Assembly (NCBI GenBank): GCA_028688055.1
Contig: JAQTYZ010000001.1
Location: forward strand, 1-39,865
Reading direction: 5' to 3'
Origin: Patescibacteria group bacterium
Lineage (GTDB): Bacteria > Patescibacteriota > Patescibacteriia > Buchananbacterales > UBA6539
Length of the DNA: 39,865 nt
The translations under genes were made by a program, and so were the position numbers. The notes beneath the pieces are model-generated. The model had not been told where the DNA came from, did no database searches, and was given only the letters and a program-made list of their open reading frames with translations. Positions 29,600 through 39,022 of this stretch are shown here, piece after piece. The number at the start of each line of letters is the position of its first letter. The stretch's first letter is position 1.

Positions 29600-30202
29600 A
29601 TGGAAAAAAGCGTTAAACAATCAGACCAGGCAATGGCTAAGACTAAGGCAACTACTAAGTCGAAGATTTCGGTTAAGCCAGGTAAAAATGACATTACCGA
29701 AGTTAAAGCATCGGCTCGTTTTATTCATATTGCTCCGAAAAAAGTTCGGTTAGTCATTGAAAATATAAAAAAAATGGGTGCCGAGCAGGCCGTTGATTAT
29801 TTGCGTTTTGTTAATCGATCAGCCTCTTTGCCGGTTACCAAGTTATTGAAATCGGCTATTGCGAACGCTGAAAATAATTTTCAACTGGATAAAAAAGATT
29901 TATTTATTAAAAATATTACGGCTGACGGTGGACCGGTATTGAAGCGTTATCGACCAAGAGCTCATGGAAGTTCAGCCGCAATTTTAAAACGAACCAGCCA
30001 TATTAACTTAATTTTGGGCGTCAAGGCTGGGGCAGTTAGAAAAGAGAAAAAAGACGACAAGAAAACTGATGAAAAAGTGAAAATCGTTTCACCGGATGAA
30101 ATTAAGAAAGCTGGTCCAAGATCTTCATCATCCGATGGCGACTTGCAAGGTAAAGAAAATAAAGGATTTTTGAAGGGCGTATTTCAACGCAAGACAGGTT
30201 AA
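29600..30202 (+). CDS. rplV: Ribosomal protein uL22 with N- and C-terminal extensions
   Basis: 50S protein whose hairpin lines the exit tunnel. The L22 fold covers about residues 36-142 (ASARFIHIAPKKVRLVIENI, LKRYRPRAHGSSAAILKRTSHI). 200 residues against about 110: a Lys/Thr-rich N-terminal extension of 35 residues and a charged C-terminal extension of about 55 (SPDEIKKAGPRSSSSDGD). ATG 29600 was chosen over TTG 29591; ATG 29633 is another possible start. Confidence 0.93.
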   Translation: MEKSVKQSDQAMAKTKATTKSKISVKPGKNDITEVKASARFIHIAPKKVRLVIENIKKMGAEQAVDYLRFVNRSASLPVTKLLKSAIANAENNFQLDKKDLFIKNITADGGPVLKRYRPRAHGSSAAILKRTSHINLILGVKAGAVRKEKKDDKKTDEKVKIVSPDEIKKAGPRSSSSDGDLQGKENKGFLKGVFQRKTG

Positions 30203-30215
30203 TAATATTTAAACT

Positions 30216-30890
30216 ATGGGACACAAAGTACATCCAAAGGTATTTCGAATCGGCAATCGAGCCAACTGGTCATCGAAGTGGTTTTCGCGACGTGATTTTG
30301 CTAAATTGTTGCATCAGGATGTTTTGATTAAAAAGTTTTTAAAAAAAGAATTAAAGGATGCCTCAGTTGCTAATATTGAAATTGAAAGATCAGCGGCCGC
30401 CACCACGGTGGTCATTCATTCGGCCAAACCGGGCGTTATTATCGGCCGCGGTGGTCAAGGCGTTGAAGAGTTGAAAAATAAAATCAAAAAGTTTTTAGAT
30501 TATAAAATGAATTTAAACATCAACATTAAAGAAGTTTCTGATCCTTCCGTTTCCGCCGAGCTGGTTGTCCAGGCGATGATTGCGGATATCGAAAAGCGAA
30601 TGCCGTACCGACGAATTATGAAACAGGTTATTTCCCGAGTTGAAAAGGCTAATGCTAAAGGTGTCAAAGTAATGGTCAGTGGCCGTTTAAACGGTGCAGA
30701 AATTGCCCGAACTGAAATGTTGTCATCAGGCAGCTTACCGTTGCACACTTTAAGAGCCGATATTGATTATGCTCGAGGTGTCGCCAGAACTACCTATGGT
30801 GCAATTGGTGTTAAGGCGTGGATTTATCGCGGCGAAGTTTTTGAAAAAGATGCGGAAAAAGTCGCCGTTACTAATAGTAATAAGAAATAA
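30216..30890 (+). CDS. rpsC: Ribosomal protein uS3
   Basis: 30S protein at the mRNA entry, with an N-terminal KH domain ([20 protein letters not shown]) and the C-terminal S3 domain ([29 protein letters not shown]). 224 residues, usual length. Confidence 0.97.
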   Translation: MGHKVHPKVFRIGNRANWSSKWFSRRDFAKLLHQDVLIKKFLKKELKDASVANIEIERSAAATTVVIHSAKPGVIIGRGGQGVEELKNKIKKFLDYKMNLNINIKEVSDPSVSAELVVQAMIADIEKRMPYRRIMKQVISRVEKANAKGVKVMVSGRLNGAEIARTEMLSSGSLPLHTLRADIDYARGVARTTYGAIGVKAWIYRGEVFEKDAEKVAVTNSNKK

Positions 30891-30895
30891 TTAAT

Positions 30896-31303
30896 ATGTT
30901 GTCGCCCCGAAAAGTAAAACATCGAAAATGGCATAAGGGAGTATTAAGAGGAACAGCATCGGCCAGAAATGAAATTAATTTTGGTAAGTACGCTCTAAAA
31001 GCTTTAGGTAATTGCTGGGTAACGGCCAGACAAATTGAAGCTTCTCGACGAGCGATGACCAGATTTATTAAACGTGGTGGTAAGATTTGGATCAGAGTTT
31101 TTCCTGATAAGCCGGTTACCAAAAAGGGCGAACAGTCAACGATGGGATCAGGTAAGGGAGCAGTTGATCACTATGTGACAATTATTAAGCCAGGCATGAT
31201 TTTATTTGAAATGGACGGCGTCCCGGAAGATAAGGCCAAGGAAGCCATGAGATTAGCCGCCCACAAATTGCCAGTTAAGACTAGATTTATTGTCAAAGAA
31301 TAA
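30896..31303 (+). CDS. rplP: Ribosomal protein uL16
   Basis: Late-assembling 50S protein near the A site. 135 residues, with [34 protein letters not shown] and [12 protein letters not shown] intact. It starts five bases after rpsC. Confidence 0.97.
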   Translation: MLSPRKVKHRKWHKGVLRGTASARNEINFGKYALKALGNCWVTARQIEASRRAMTRFIKRGGKIWIRVFPDKPVTKKGEQSTMGSGKGAVDHYVTIIKPGMILFEMDGVPEDKAKEAMRLAAHKLPVKTRFIVKE

Positions 31304-31304
31304 T

Positions 31305-31514
31305 ATGAAATTTAAAGAATTGAAAAGTAAATCAGAAAAGGAACTACAGCGGTTATTAACCGATACGCGGCATGATTTGCAGGAGCTGCAGTTTAAAGTC
31401 CATGCTAATCAGCTCAAGAATTTGCGCGAGGTTAGGGAAGCCAAAAAAACTATTGCTCGAGTATTAATGTTGTTAGGGCAGACTAAGGGCAAGGCTAAAG
31501 AAGAAATTAAATAA
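31305..31514 (+). CDS. rpmC: Ribosomal protein uL29
   Basis: Small helical 50S protein at the tunnel exit. 69 residues from ATG 31305, one base after the rplP stop. It has the LKSKSEKELQRLLTDTRHDLQELQF and RVLMLL helices. A TTG further up (31290) would overlap rplP and is not needed. Confidence 0.93.
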   Translation: MKFKELKSKSEKELQRLLTDTRHDLQELQFKVHANQLKNLREVREAKKTIARVLMLLGQTKGKAKEEIK

Positions 31515-31519
31515 TTTTT

Positions 31520-31783
31520 ATGGAAAAGAATCAGTCTAAAGTTATAAAAAGAAAATTTAAGGGTACGGTTGCTTCGGCTAATGGTCATAAGACTATTGTG
31601 GTTGAAGTGGTCCGAACGAAGATGCACCCGAAATATTTAAAGCGCTATAAGGTAACTAAGCGCTATCAAGTTCACGATGAAAAAAATCAGTATCAGTCAG
31701 GAGATGTTGTTATCTTTGTGGAGTCTAGGCCAATTAGTAAGCAAAAGCGCTGGCGCGTGGTAAGCAGCGACGAAAAGAATTAA
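31520..31783 (+). CDS. rpsQ: Ribosomal protein uS17
   Basis: Primary 30S assembly protein with an OB fold: KRKFKGTVASANGHKTIVVEV, HPKYLKRYKVTKRYQVHDE, GDVVIFVESRPISKQKRWRVV. 87 residues, usual length. Confidence 0.96.
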   Translation: MEKNQSKVIKRKFKGTVASANGHKTIVVEVVRTKMHPKYLKRYKVTKRYQVHDEKNQYQSGDVVIFVESRPISKQKRWRVVSSDEKN

Positions 31784-31792
31784 TTTTGAAGT

Positions 31793-32164
31793 ATGATTCA
31801 ACCAAGATCAATGTTAAAAGTAGCAGATAATACCGGTGCCAAGAAAATTCAGTGCATTAAGGTTTTAGGTGGCTACAAAAAGCGCTATGCCGGTATGGGC
31901 GACATTATTACTGTTTCAGTTAAAGAAGCGGTCCCAAATGGTATGGTAAAAAAAGGTGAAGTTTTACACGCGGTCATTGTGCGTTTGCGCAAAGAAACCC
32001 GACGCGCTGATGGTTCTTATATCAGATTTGACGAAAACGCCGCTGTTATTATTGATAAAAAAAATAAAGAACCGAAGGGCACTAGAATTTTTGGGCCAAT
32101 TGCGAGAGAGTTAAGAAATCGTGGTTACGCAAAAATTATTTCATTAGCTCCGGAAGTTTTGTAA
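31793..32164 (+). CDS. rplN: Ribosomal protein uL14
   Basis: 50S protein of the L14-L19 bridge region, first gene of the spc part. 123 residues, core [21 protein letters not shown] and [14 protein letters not shown]-type ending, all normal. Confidence 0.98.
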   Translation: MIQPRSMLKVADNTGAKKIQCIKVLGGYKKRYAGMGDIITVSVKEAVPNGMVKKGEVLHAVIVRLRKETRRADGSYIRFDENAAVIIDKKNKEPKGTRIFGPIARELRNRGYAKIISLAPEVL

Positions 32165-32168
32165 CTAT

Positions 32169-32477
32169 ATGAATATCAAAAAAGGCGACAAAGTAAAAAT
32201 TTTAGCAGGCAAAGACAGCGGTAAGACGGGAAAAGTTTTGCAGATTTTTAAAGATAAAAATAAAGTTTCCGTTGAAGGTACTAATTTGATGTTCAAAAAT
32301 ATGCGGCCGAAAAAGCAGGGTGAAAAGGGGCAGCGGATTCAGTTCCCAGCCGCAATGCAAATTAGTAACGTTGAATTAGTCTGTCCGAAGTGCGGCAAAT
32401 CAACTCGGGGCGGATTTAAGATTTTAGAAACTGGCAAAAAAGTTAGAGTTTGTAAAAAGTGCAAAGAAATCATTTAG
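32169..32477 (+). CDS. rplX: Ribosomal protein uL24 with C-terminal zinc-ribbon-like cysteines
   Basis: One of the two assembly initiators of the 50S subunit. The KOW motif is at the N-terminus (KKGDKVKILAGKDSGKTGKV). Near the C-terminus two CxxC pairs (CPKC at about residues 76-79 and CKKC near 97) form a zinc knuckle, seen in some bacterial L24 proteins. 102 residues. Confidence 0.96.
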   Translation: MNIKKGDKVKILAGKDSGKTGKVLQIFKDKNKVSVEGTNLMFKNMRPKKQGEKGQRIQFPAAMQISNVELVCPKCGKSTRGGFKILETGKKVRVCKKCKEII

Positions 32478-32483
32478 AATATT

Positions 32484-33023
32484 ATGAATAGAATCCAAGA
32501 AAAATATAATAAGGTTGTCGTTCCGGCTTTGAAACAGAAGTTTGATTATTCAAACAGTATGTCAGTGCCAAAAATTGAAAAAGTCGTGGTTAATATTGGT
32601 ACTGGGCAGGGTTTACGCGATCCTAAGTTTAACGAAGTAGCGGAGGCAACGTTGCAACGAATTACTGGTCAGCGACCGGTTAAAACAGTGGCGAAGCAGT
32701 CAATCTCCAATTTTAAGATTCGTGAAGGTTTAGTAGTTGGGATGATGGTAACATTGCGTGGTCAGAAGATGTATAATTTTTTGGACAAACTAATTAATAT
32801 TACTTTTCCTCGCGTTCGAGATTTTCGTGGTATTGAAGCTAAGTCGGTTGACGGCAAAGGTAGCCTCAATATCGGCTTCCGTGAGCACATTGCCTTTCCG
32901 GAAATTAAGTCTGACGAAATTGAAAAGATTCATGGTTTGCAAATTTCAGTGGTAACGACCGCGACCAATCACGAGGAAGGACTTGAATTGTTAACGATGT
33001 TAGGATTTCCCTTTAAAAAGTAG
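32484..33023 (+). CDS. rplE: Ribosomal protein uL5
   Basis: 50S central protuberance protein that binds 5S rRNA. 179 residues with PKIEKVVVNIGTGQG, TGQRPVKTVAKQSISNFKIREG and FPRVRDFRGI. Usual length, no tail. Confidence 0.97.
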   Translation: MNRIQEKYNKVVVPALKQKFDYSNSMSVPKIEKVVVNIGTGQGLRDPKFNEVAEATLQRITGQRPVKTVAKQSISNFKIREGLVVGMMVTLRGQKMYNFLDKLINITFPRVRDFRGIEAKSVDGKGSLNIGFREHIAFPEIKSDEIEKIHGLQISVVTTATNHEEGLELLTMLGFPFKK

Positions 33024-33029
33024 AAAATT

Positions 33030-33215
33030 ATGGCAACAGCAGCACAAATTACAAAATCGAGAAAAAAGTCAAAATATCCAACCCGGCATGTTAATCGTTG
33101 TTGGCGTTGTGGTCGAAACCGCGGTTACATGAGGGATTTTGAACTTTGTCGAATTTGTTTCAGAGAGTTGGCTAATAATGGTCAGATTCCTGGAATTAGG
33201 AAATCCAGCTGGTAA
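33030..33215 (+). CDS. rpsZ: Ribosomal protein uS14, zinc-binding short form
   Basis: The 61-residue type Z form, with four Cys as CWRC (24-27) and CRIC (40-43) holding zinc. 30S head protein. A start at ATG 33030 gives the full type Z length. Confidence 0.97.
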   Translation: MATAAQITKSRKKSKYPTRHVNRCWRCGRNRGYMRDFELCRICFRELANNGQIPGIRKSSW

Positions 33216-33232
33216 TAAATTAAATTTTCAAT

Positions 33233-33634
33233 ATGACAGATCCAATTGCAGATATGCTAACAAGAATTCGCAACGGTCTCGCCGTCGGAAAGACTGAGAT
33301 TGTTTTGCCGTTTTCGAAGATGAAATTGGCTATTGCGGAAATTTTAGAAAAAAATAATTACCTCAAAAAAGTTGAGAAGATTGACCAAGACAGTCAAGGA
33401 AACGCTTTTGATGAAATTAAAATAACCTTAAAGTATTTAGGCAAAGAGCCGGCGATTACCAGTTTAACCAGAATCAGTAAGCCTGGTCACCGAGTCTTTG
33501 CCCCCAAAGACAAATTGCCAACGGTTTTAAATAGTTTAGGTATTGCAATCATTTCGACTTCGCAAGGTGTGATGACTAATAAAGAAGCTCGCAAGCGCGG
33601 TTTGGGCGGCGAGGTAATTTGCGAAATATACTAA
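33233..33634 (+). CDS. rpsH: Ribosomal protein uS8
   Basis: Primary 16S rRNA binder and in many bacteria the repressor of the spc operon. 133 residues with DPIADMLTRIRNG at the N-terminus and STSQGVMTNKEARKRGLGGEVIC at the C-terminus. Confidence 0.97.
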   Translation: MTDPIADMLTRIRNGLAVGKTEIVLPFSKMKLAIAEILEKNNYLKKVEKIDQDSQGNAFDEIKITLKYLGKEPAITSLTRISKPGHRVFAPKDKLPTVLNSLGIAIISTSQGVMTNKEARKRGLGGEVICEIY

Positions 33635-33635
33635 T

Positions 33636-34184
33636 ATGAGTAGAATTGGTAAACAACCTATCGAAATCCCAACTGGCGTCGAGATTAAGCTGGAGGCCAA
33701 TCAAATTATTGTTAAAGGGCCAAAGGGAATATTAACCCAGCAACTTAATCCAGCGGTAATTATTACTCAGGACGGATCAACCTTGATGGTAACTGTAAAA
33801 GATCCGGAAGAAAAAAGTAATAAGTCGATGTGGGGATTATTTCAGCGTTTGATTTCTAATATGGTTACTGGTGTTACAACTGGTTTTACTAAACAGCTTG
33901 AAATAAATGGCGTTGGTTATCGAGCGGCCGTGGCTGGAAAAATTTTAAATTTACAACTTGGCTATTCTCACCCGATTGACTATCAGATTCCTGACGGGAT
34001 TGAAATTTCAGTTGAAAAAAATATTGTCAGCGTTAGTGGCAGTGATAAACAGGTTGTTGGTCAAACCGCGGCGGAAATCCGGAGCTTAAGAAAGCCGGAG
34101 CCTTATAAGGGTAAGGGTATTAAATATACTGATGAAACTATTAAACGAAAAGTTGGAAAACAGGCAGCTAAAGGTGCAGCTTAA
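33636..34184 (+). CDS. rplF: Ribosomal protein uL6
   Basis: 50S protein by the factor-binding site. 182 residues, with SRIGKQPIEIPTGVEIK and the conserved C-terminal RKPEPYKGKGIKY. It starts one base after the rpsH stop. Confidence 0.97.
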   Translation: MSRIGKQPIEIPTGVEIKLEANQIIVKGPKGILTQQLNPAVIITQDGSTLMVTVKDPEEKSNKSMWGLFQRLISNMVTGVTTGFTKQLEINGVGYRAAVAGKILNLQLGYSHPIDYQIPDGIEISVEKNIVSVSGSDKQVVGQTAAEIRSLRKPEPYKGKGIKYTDETIKRKVGKQAAKGAA

Positions 34185-34193
34185 TCTAAATAT

Positions 34194-34550
34194 ATGGCAA
34201 ACAAGTTAAAAGAAAAAAAAGAACTTAGAGATCGCAGGCGCAAAAGAATTAGAGCTAAAATTTTTGGCACGGCTTCACGTCCAAGGATTAGCGTTTTTAG
34301 AAGTTTAAAACATCTTTATGTTCAGCTGATTGACGATGAACGTGGTCTGACCATATTAGCTGTTAGTGATTCAGAAGTTAAAGACAAGGGTAAAAAAGTT
34401 GAGCTGGCGGAAAAATTGGGTGAATTAATGGCTGCTAAAGCGGCTAAGAATTCAATCACCGAAGCAGTTTTTGACAAATCAAGTTATAAATATCATGGCC
34501 GGATTAAAGCGGTTGCCGACGGCGCTCGCAAAGGTGGCTTAAAATTTTAA
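34194..34550 (+). CDS. rplR: Ribosomal protein uL18
   Basis: 5S rRNA-binding 50S protein. 118 residues with RRRKRIRAKIFGTASRPRISVFRS and the C-terminal FDKSSYKYHGRIKAVADGARKGGL. Confidence 0.97.
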   Translation: MANKLKEKKELRDRRRKRIRAKIFGTASRPRISVFRSLKHLYVQLIDDERGLTILAVSDSEVKDKGKKVELAEKLGELMAAKAAKNSITEAVFDKSSYKYHGRIKAVADGARKGGLKF

Positions 34551-34559
34551 TCTTTAATT

Positions 34560-35111
34560 ATGGATAAACCAAACGATAACAGAGCTAAATTCAATAATCG
34601 GAGAGGTGAATCATCTCGTCAGACTGAAAGAGAATTTGATCAGGCTATTATTGATATTGCCCGCGTTACTCGAGTTATGGCTGGGGGAAAGCGAATGAGA
34701 TTTCGCGCTTGTGTCGTGATTGGTGACCATAATGGTCGGGTTGGAAACGCGGTTGGCAAGGGGGCTGATGTCACCTTGGCCATTAACAAGGCGGTCAATA
34801 AGGCCAAAAAACACATGATTAATGTACCTATCGTTGATGAAACCATTCCTCATCGCGTTGACGTTAAAGTTGGTGCTGCTAAATTATTGATTAAGCCAGC
34901 TCCCATTGGAACGGGAATTATTGCTGGTGGTGCGGTTCGAACGGTCTTGGATTTGGCTGGTGTTTCTAATGTTGTCGCTAAAATTTTAGGTTCAAAAAAT
35001 AAGATTAATAATGTTAACGCAACGATCAAAGCTTTGAAGAGTTTAAAAAGAGTTGAGTCAAAAGCTAAAAAAGCGGATAAGCCAGCTGAAAAGAAAGCTG
35101 ACGCTAAATAA
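34560..35111 (+). CDS. rpsE: Ribosomal protein uS5
   Basis: 30S protein at the mRNA entry and accuracy centre. The S5 domain is complete (RVTRVMAGGKRMRFRACVVIGDHNGRVG, RTVLDLAGVSNVVAKILGS). 183 residues; both ends carry charged extensions, the last 20 being Lys/Ala-rich. Normally rpmD (uL30) would follow; here rplO starts 12 bases later. Confidence 0.97.
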   Translation: MDKPNDNRAKFNNRRGESSRQTEREFDQAIIDIARVTRVMAGGKRMRFRACVVIGDHNGRVGNAVGKGADVTLAINKAVNKAKKHMINVPIVDETIPHRVDVKVGAAKLLIKPAPIGTGIIAGGAVRTVLDLAGVSNVVAKILGSKNKINNVNATIKALKSLKRVESKAKKADKPAEKKADAK

Positions 35112-35123
35112 GATTTTTCAATT

Positions 35124-35609
35124 ATGTCAGAATTAAATTTGAGTAATTTGCAGATTAATAAAGGCTCCCATAAGCGAGGAAAACGGGTGGGACGTGGTGA
35201 TGCGTCTGGACGTGGTTCTTACAGTGGTCGTGGATTAAAAGGACAGAAGGCTCGAAGCGGCGGTAAGAGCGGCTTGCGCCGTCGTGCTTTAAAATTATTA
35301 TTGAGGAGCAAACCTAAATTAGGTGGTTTTAAGAGTTTGAATAAAAAAATGACAGCGGTGAATGTTGAACTATTGGATCGATATTTCAATGATGGCGAAT
35401 TAGTTAACGCTAAAAAATTAATTTACAAAAAATTAATTGAAAATGCCGATGGCGGATTGAAGATTCTAGGCAACGGCAAGCTTAACAAAAAATTAAATGT
35501 CACCGCCGATGGTTTTTCACAATCAGCTCAAAAGGCTATCTTGGAAGCCGGCGGACAAGTAAATTTGTTGGTGCCGGTCAAAATCAACTCAAAAAAATCA
35601 GCTAAATAA
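35124..35609 (+). CDS. rplO: Ribosomal protein uL15
   Basis: 50S protein with the basic N-terminal arm KRGKRVGRGDASGRGSYSGRGLKGQKARSGG and the C-terminal globular part ILEAGGQVNLL. 161 residues. It follows rpsE directly, with no uL30 gene between. Confidence 0.96.
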   Translation: MSELNLSNLQINKGSHKRGKRVGRGDASGRGSYSGRGLKGQKARSGGKSGLRRRALKLLLRSKPKLGGFKSLNKKMTAVNVELLDRYFNDGELVNAKKLIYKKLIENADGGLKILGNGKLNKKLNVTADGFSQSAQKAILEAGGQVNLLVPVKINSKKSAK

Positions 35610-35630
35610 AATTAGCTAAAATTTCTTTTT

Positions 35631-36911
35631 ATGTCCTGGCTAAAAAAAATAATCCAAATTTGGAAGATAAAAGATTTGCGTAATAGCATTCTCTATGTCG
35701 CGGCCATGCTTGTTATTTTTAGGTTTGCCGCTCATATCCCGATTCCAGGCATTGATGCTACGGCCTTGAAAGATTTATTCTCTTCCAATCAGTTGCTAGG
35801 TATCATGAACATTTTATCCGGTGGCGGTATGGAAAATTTTTCTGTCGTGGCAATGGGCATCGCTCCCTATATTACCGCGTCGATCATTTTTCAGCTGCTC
35901 ACGATGATTATTCCTCAATTGGAAGAATTGTCTAAGGAAGGTGAATCTGGTCAGCGCAAAATAAATCAGTGGACCAGAATGTTAACCGTACCCCTAGGGG
36001 CGATGCAGGGCTATGGACTTATCGCGATCTTAAGTCGATCATCGGGTAATGTTTTTGGCACACTAACACCGTGGCGCTTAGCCGTTATTATTACAACTTT
36101 AACCGCCGGGACTATTTTTTTAATGTGGATCGGTGAATTGATTTCGGAAAAACATATTGGGAACGGCATCTCGCTGTTGATTTTTGCTGGTATCGTTTCG
36201 CGGTTACCTAGTATTATCCAGCAAACCTTTTTAGTATTTGATAGTTCTCAGTTATTAAATCTTATTTTATTTGGCTTCATCGCTATTATTACCATTGTTG
36301 GGGTGGTCATTATTACGGAAGGCCAAAGAAACGTTCCGGTTTCTTATGCCAAACAGGTTAGGGGAATGAAGATGTATGGTGGCGTTAATACTCATTTGCC
36401 TTTAAGGGTTAATATGGCTGGCGTGATCCCGATTATTTTTGCTATTTCGATTATTTTATTTCCACCAATGATTGCTCAATTTTTCTTGAGTGCTAAAACT
36501 CAAATTTTAGTCAGTATTGCTGAGCAAACGATTGCGTTATTTCAAAACCAACTTTTTTATGGTGTTCTCTATTTCTTATTGGTTTTTGGCTTTACCTATT
36601 TCTACACGGAAGTTGTTTTTCATCCAGATCAAATCGCCGAAAATTTACAAAAACAAGGCGGTTTTATCCCGGGCATTAGGCCGGGAGTTCATACCGCTGA
36701 GTACTTGAAGAAAACTATTAATCGAATTATTTTGGCTGGCGCATTATTCTTAGGCTTAATCGCCGTTTTACCGCTAGCGATTCGAAGTTTCACTGGCATT
36801 ACCACTTTGGCGATCGGTGGAACAAGTTTGCTCATCGTCGTTTCCGTTGTCATTGAAACCTTCAAGCAAGTTGAAGCTCAAATGACGATGCGAGACTATG
36901 AAGGTTTATAA
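35631..36911 (+). CDS. secY: Preprotein translocase channel SecY
   Basis: The membrane channel of the Sec system. 426 residues with ten predicted membrane helices, the IPIPGID and SALGIMPYI-like AMGIAPYITASII stretches, EGQRNVPV and the cytoplasmic loop QGGFIPGIRPG. Usual place at the end of the spc operon. It would export the signal-bearing proteins found in the left part. Confidence 0.97.
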   Translation: MSWLKKIIQIWKIKDLRNSILYVAAMLVIFRFAAHIPIPGIDATALKDLFSSNQLLGIMNILSGGGMENFSVVAMGIAPYITASIIFQLLTMIIPQLEELSKEGESGQRKINQWTRMLTVPLGAMQGYGLIAILSRSSGNVFGTLTPWRLAVIITTLTAGTIFLMWIGELISEKHIGNGISLLIFAGIVSRLPSIIQQTFLVFDSSQLLNLILFGFIAIITIVGVVIITEGQRNVPVSYAKQVRGMKMYGGVNTHLPLRVNMAGVIPIIFAISIILFPPMIAQFFLSAKTQILVSIAEQTIALFQNQLFYGVLYFLLVFGFTYFYTEVVFHPDQIAENLQKQGGFIPGIRPGVHTAEYLKKTINRIILAGALFLGLIAVLPLAIRSFTGITTLAIGGTSLLIVVSVVIETFKQVEAQMTMRDYEGL

Positions 36912-36926
36912 TAATTAATTTGGCGT

Positions 36927-37163
36927 ATGGGGTTATTTGATTCGCCAAAAATATTTAATACTTCGGAACAGATCCATCAGGCTTTATTTCGAATTAAGAG
37001 TCTTGATGATTTGGAGCGTGCCAAGGTGATGTCCGCTTTAGTTAAGGAACTTGATGATGGCGGCGTGACGACTGAAGAACTCAAAAAAGTTGTTCACGAT
37101 TTAAGACTCACCGGTAAAATCTCGGAAATTGATAAGAAAAATTTATTGAACCTGATAGGTTAA
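36927..37163 (+). CDS. Unknown 78-residue helical protein between secY and adk
   Basis: Three or four short amphipathic helices with acidic and Lys residues (SLDDLERAKVMSALVKELDD, LKKVVHDLRLTGKISEIDKK). No Cys, membrane segment or known motif. The 15-base gap to secY and the 4-base gap to adk show it is part of the operon. Secretion or ribosome-related function is possible by position, but I do not recognise it. Confidence 0.75.
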   Translation: MGLFDSPKIFNTSEQIHQALFRIKSLDDLERAKVMSALVKELDDGGVTTEELKKVVHDLRLTGKISEIDKKNLLNLIG

Positions 37164-37167
37164 AGTT

Positions 37168-37803
37168 ATGAGGATAATAATCTTTGGACCGCAAGGTTCT
37201 GGGAAAGGAACGCAAGCTGAACTGATCGCCAGACGGCATAATTTACCTTATGTCTCGACTGGCGATATTTTTCGTTATCACACCAAAAATGAAACCGAGC
37301 TTGGGGTAAAAGTTTCGCAGTATCTAAGTCAGGGCGAATTAGTACCGGAAGATTTAACTAATCAGGTCGTAAAATCTCGTCTTGATCAGCCTGATTGCGT
37401 CACTGGTTTTGTTCTAGATGGTTACCCTCGTAATCGAAAACAGCTAGATTTTTTGAATTCAATATTTAAAATTGATTTTGCGATAGTCATTGAATTGTCT
37501 GACGACGAAGCAGTCAAGCGTTTGAGCGGACGCCTAGCGTGCAAATGCGGTTTGAGTTATCATTTAGAATATAATCCTCCGGTTAAAGCCGATCTCTGCG
37601 ATAAGTGCGGTAGTGAACTCTTTCGACGTGATGACGACCAGCCCGAAGCGATTAAGAAACGCTTGGCAATTTACCACACTGAAACTGAACCGTTATTTGC
37701 CGAATTTGAGCGGGAAGATATTTTTTATCGGGTTGATGGTTCAAGGTCAATTGATCAAGTTTATCAGCAAATCGAAAAAGTTATTAGCAGTAATAAAAAA
37801 TGA
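37168..37803 (+). CDS. adk: Adenylate kinase, zinc-lid form
   Basis: It interconverts ATP and AMP with ADP. 211 residues with P-loop GPQGSGKGT (7-15), STGDIFR, DGYPRNRKQLDF, and a lid carrying four Cys (CKCG and CDKCG, near residues 128-150) that hold zinc. Length fits. The lid has only the short form of the second half. It overlaps map by four bases (ATGA). Confidence 0.95.
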   Translation: MRIIIFGPQGSGKGTQAELIARRHNLPYVSTGDIFRYHTKNETELGVKVSQYLSQGELVPEDLTNQVVKSRLDQPDCVTGFVLDGYPRNRKQLDFLNSIFKIDFAIVIELSDDEAVKRLSGRLACKCGLSYHLEYNPPVKADLCDKCGSELFRRDDDQPEAIKKRLAIYHTETEPLFAEFEREDIFYRVDGSRSIDQVYQQIEKVISSNKK

Positions 37804-38579
37804 ATTTCATCAAAAAACCCGAAGAAATAAAAGTGATCAGAGACGGCGGCAAAATTTTGGCCGCTATTTTAAAGCAACTTGCAGCCGCGGCCAAAGTTGG
37901 TATGACCACTATTGAGTTAGATCGAATGGCCGAGCATTTGATTATCGGCGCTGGCGGCGTGCCGGCCTTTAAGCACTATACGTCTGATCCCTCAGAGCCG
38001 CCGTTTCCTTCAACAATTTGCGCTTCAGTCAATGATCAGTTAGTGCATACGCCGGCGAGCGATTATGTCTTGAAAGACGGTGATATTTTAAGTATTGATA
38101 TTGGCATGCGTTACCCCGGTACTGGTCGCGGATTTTATACCGATATGGCAACAACCGTTCCCATTGGAAAAATTTCAGCGACTAATCGAAAATTACTAAA
38201 AATTACCAAAGAATCTTTGGCTTTAGGCATCAAGCAAGTTAAACCGGGTAATTATGTTTCTGATATCTCTAAAGCGGTACAAGATTATGTTGAAGCTAAT
38301 GGTTATTCGGTTGTTCGCCAATTAGTCGGCCATGGCGTTGGCTATGAAGTCCACGAAGAACCAAGGATCCCTAATTATCTTGATTCACGACAGCCCAAGG
38401 TTAAGTTGGTGACAGGAATGGTCATTGCCATTGAACCGATGGTTAATATCGGCGGTCCGGCCGTAAAAACTTTAGCCGACGGCTGGACAATTGTCACTGA
38501 CGACGGCAGTTGGTGTGCCCACTTTGAGCACACGGTTGCCGTGACGAAAAATGGTGTTGAAATATTAACCGCTGATTAG
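37800..38579 (+). CDS. map: Methionine aminopeptidase, type I
   Basis: It removes the N-terminal Met from new proteins. 259 residues with the metal ligands in DIGMRYPGTGRGFYTDMATT (two Asp), GHGVGYEVHEEP (His), IEPMV (Glu) and the final EHTVAVT (Glu). Overlaps adk by four bases. The genes infA and rpmJ, which usually follow map, are not here. Confidence 0.96.
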   Translation: MNFIKKPEEIKVIRDGGKILAAILKQLAAAAKVGMTTIELDRMAEHLIIGAGGVPAFKHYTSDPSEPPFPSTICASVNDQLVHTPASDYVLKDGDILSIDIGMRYPGTGRGFYTDMATTVPIGKISATNRKLLKITKESLALGIKQVKPGNYVSDISKAVQDYVEANGYSVVRQLVGHGVGYEVHEEPRIPNYLDSRQPKVKLVTGMVIAIEPMVNIGGPAVKTLADGWTIVTDDGSWCAHFEHTVAVTKNGVEILTAD

Positions 38580-38580
38580 T

Positions 38581-39018
38581 ATGACTGTTTTAGCTATTGA
38601 CTATGGCGCTAAAAAAATTGGCTTGGCGAAGTCCGCTGACGGGGAAAAATTGGCTTTGCCCCTTGAGGTTTTGGTTGGGAAAAATCGCCAAGAAATATTA
38701 GAACATTTTAACCAGTTGATTGCGACGGAAAGAATTTCAAAAATTGTGATCGGCGTTCCGGTCAGTCTGCCAAAGCAAAATGAACATACTTTTTGGCGGC
38801 GCCAGGATTTGCAAAACCAGCAGGTAAGGGAAGTGCTCGACTTTGTCCAGTGGGTAAAAGATCATTTTAAGTTGCCGGTTGAAATTGAAGATGAGCGAAT
38901 GAGTACGAAAATGGCCAATACTTTGAATAAAGGTTTGATTAGCGGTGGTCATGACGATGCGGTGGCGGCGATGTTGATTTTACAATCATATCTGGACCGA
39001 GCTAAAAACGAACAATAG
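38581..39018 (+). CDS. ruvX: RuvX/YqgF-family RNase H-like protein
   Basis: 145 residues of the RNase H fold, starting LAIDYGAKKIGLAKSADGEKLALPL with the catalytic Asp in IDYG, and ending DERMSTKMAN and GGHDDAVAAMLILQSYL with the last Asp. Family members trim pre-16S rRNA or resolve recombination intermediates. It starts one base after map and precedes recO, so the operon links translation and DNA repair genes. Confidence 0.93.
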   Translation: MTVLAIDYGAKKIGLAKSADGEKLALPLEVLVGKNRQEILEHFNQLIATERISKIVIGVPVSLPKQNEHTFWRRQDLQNQQVREVLDFVQWVKDHFKLPVEIEDERMSTKMANTLNKGLISGGHDDAVAAMLILQSYLDRAKNEQ

Positions 39019-39022
39019 TGGC

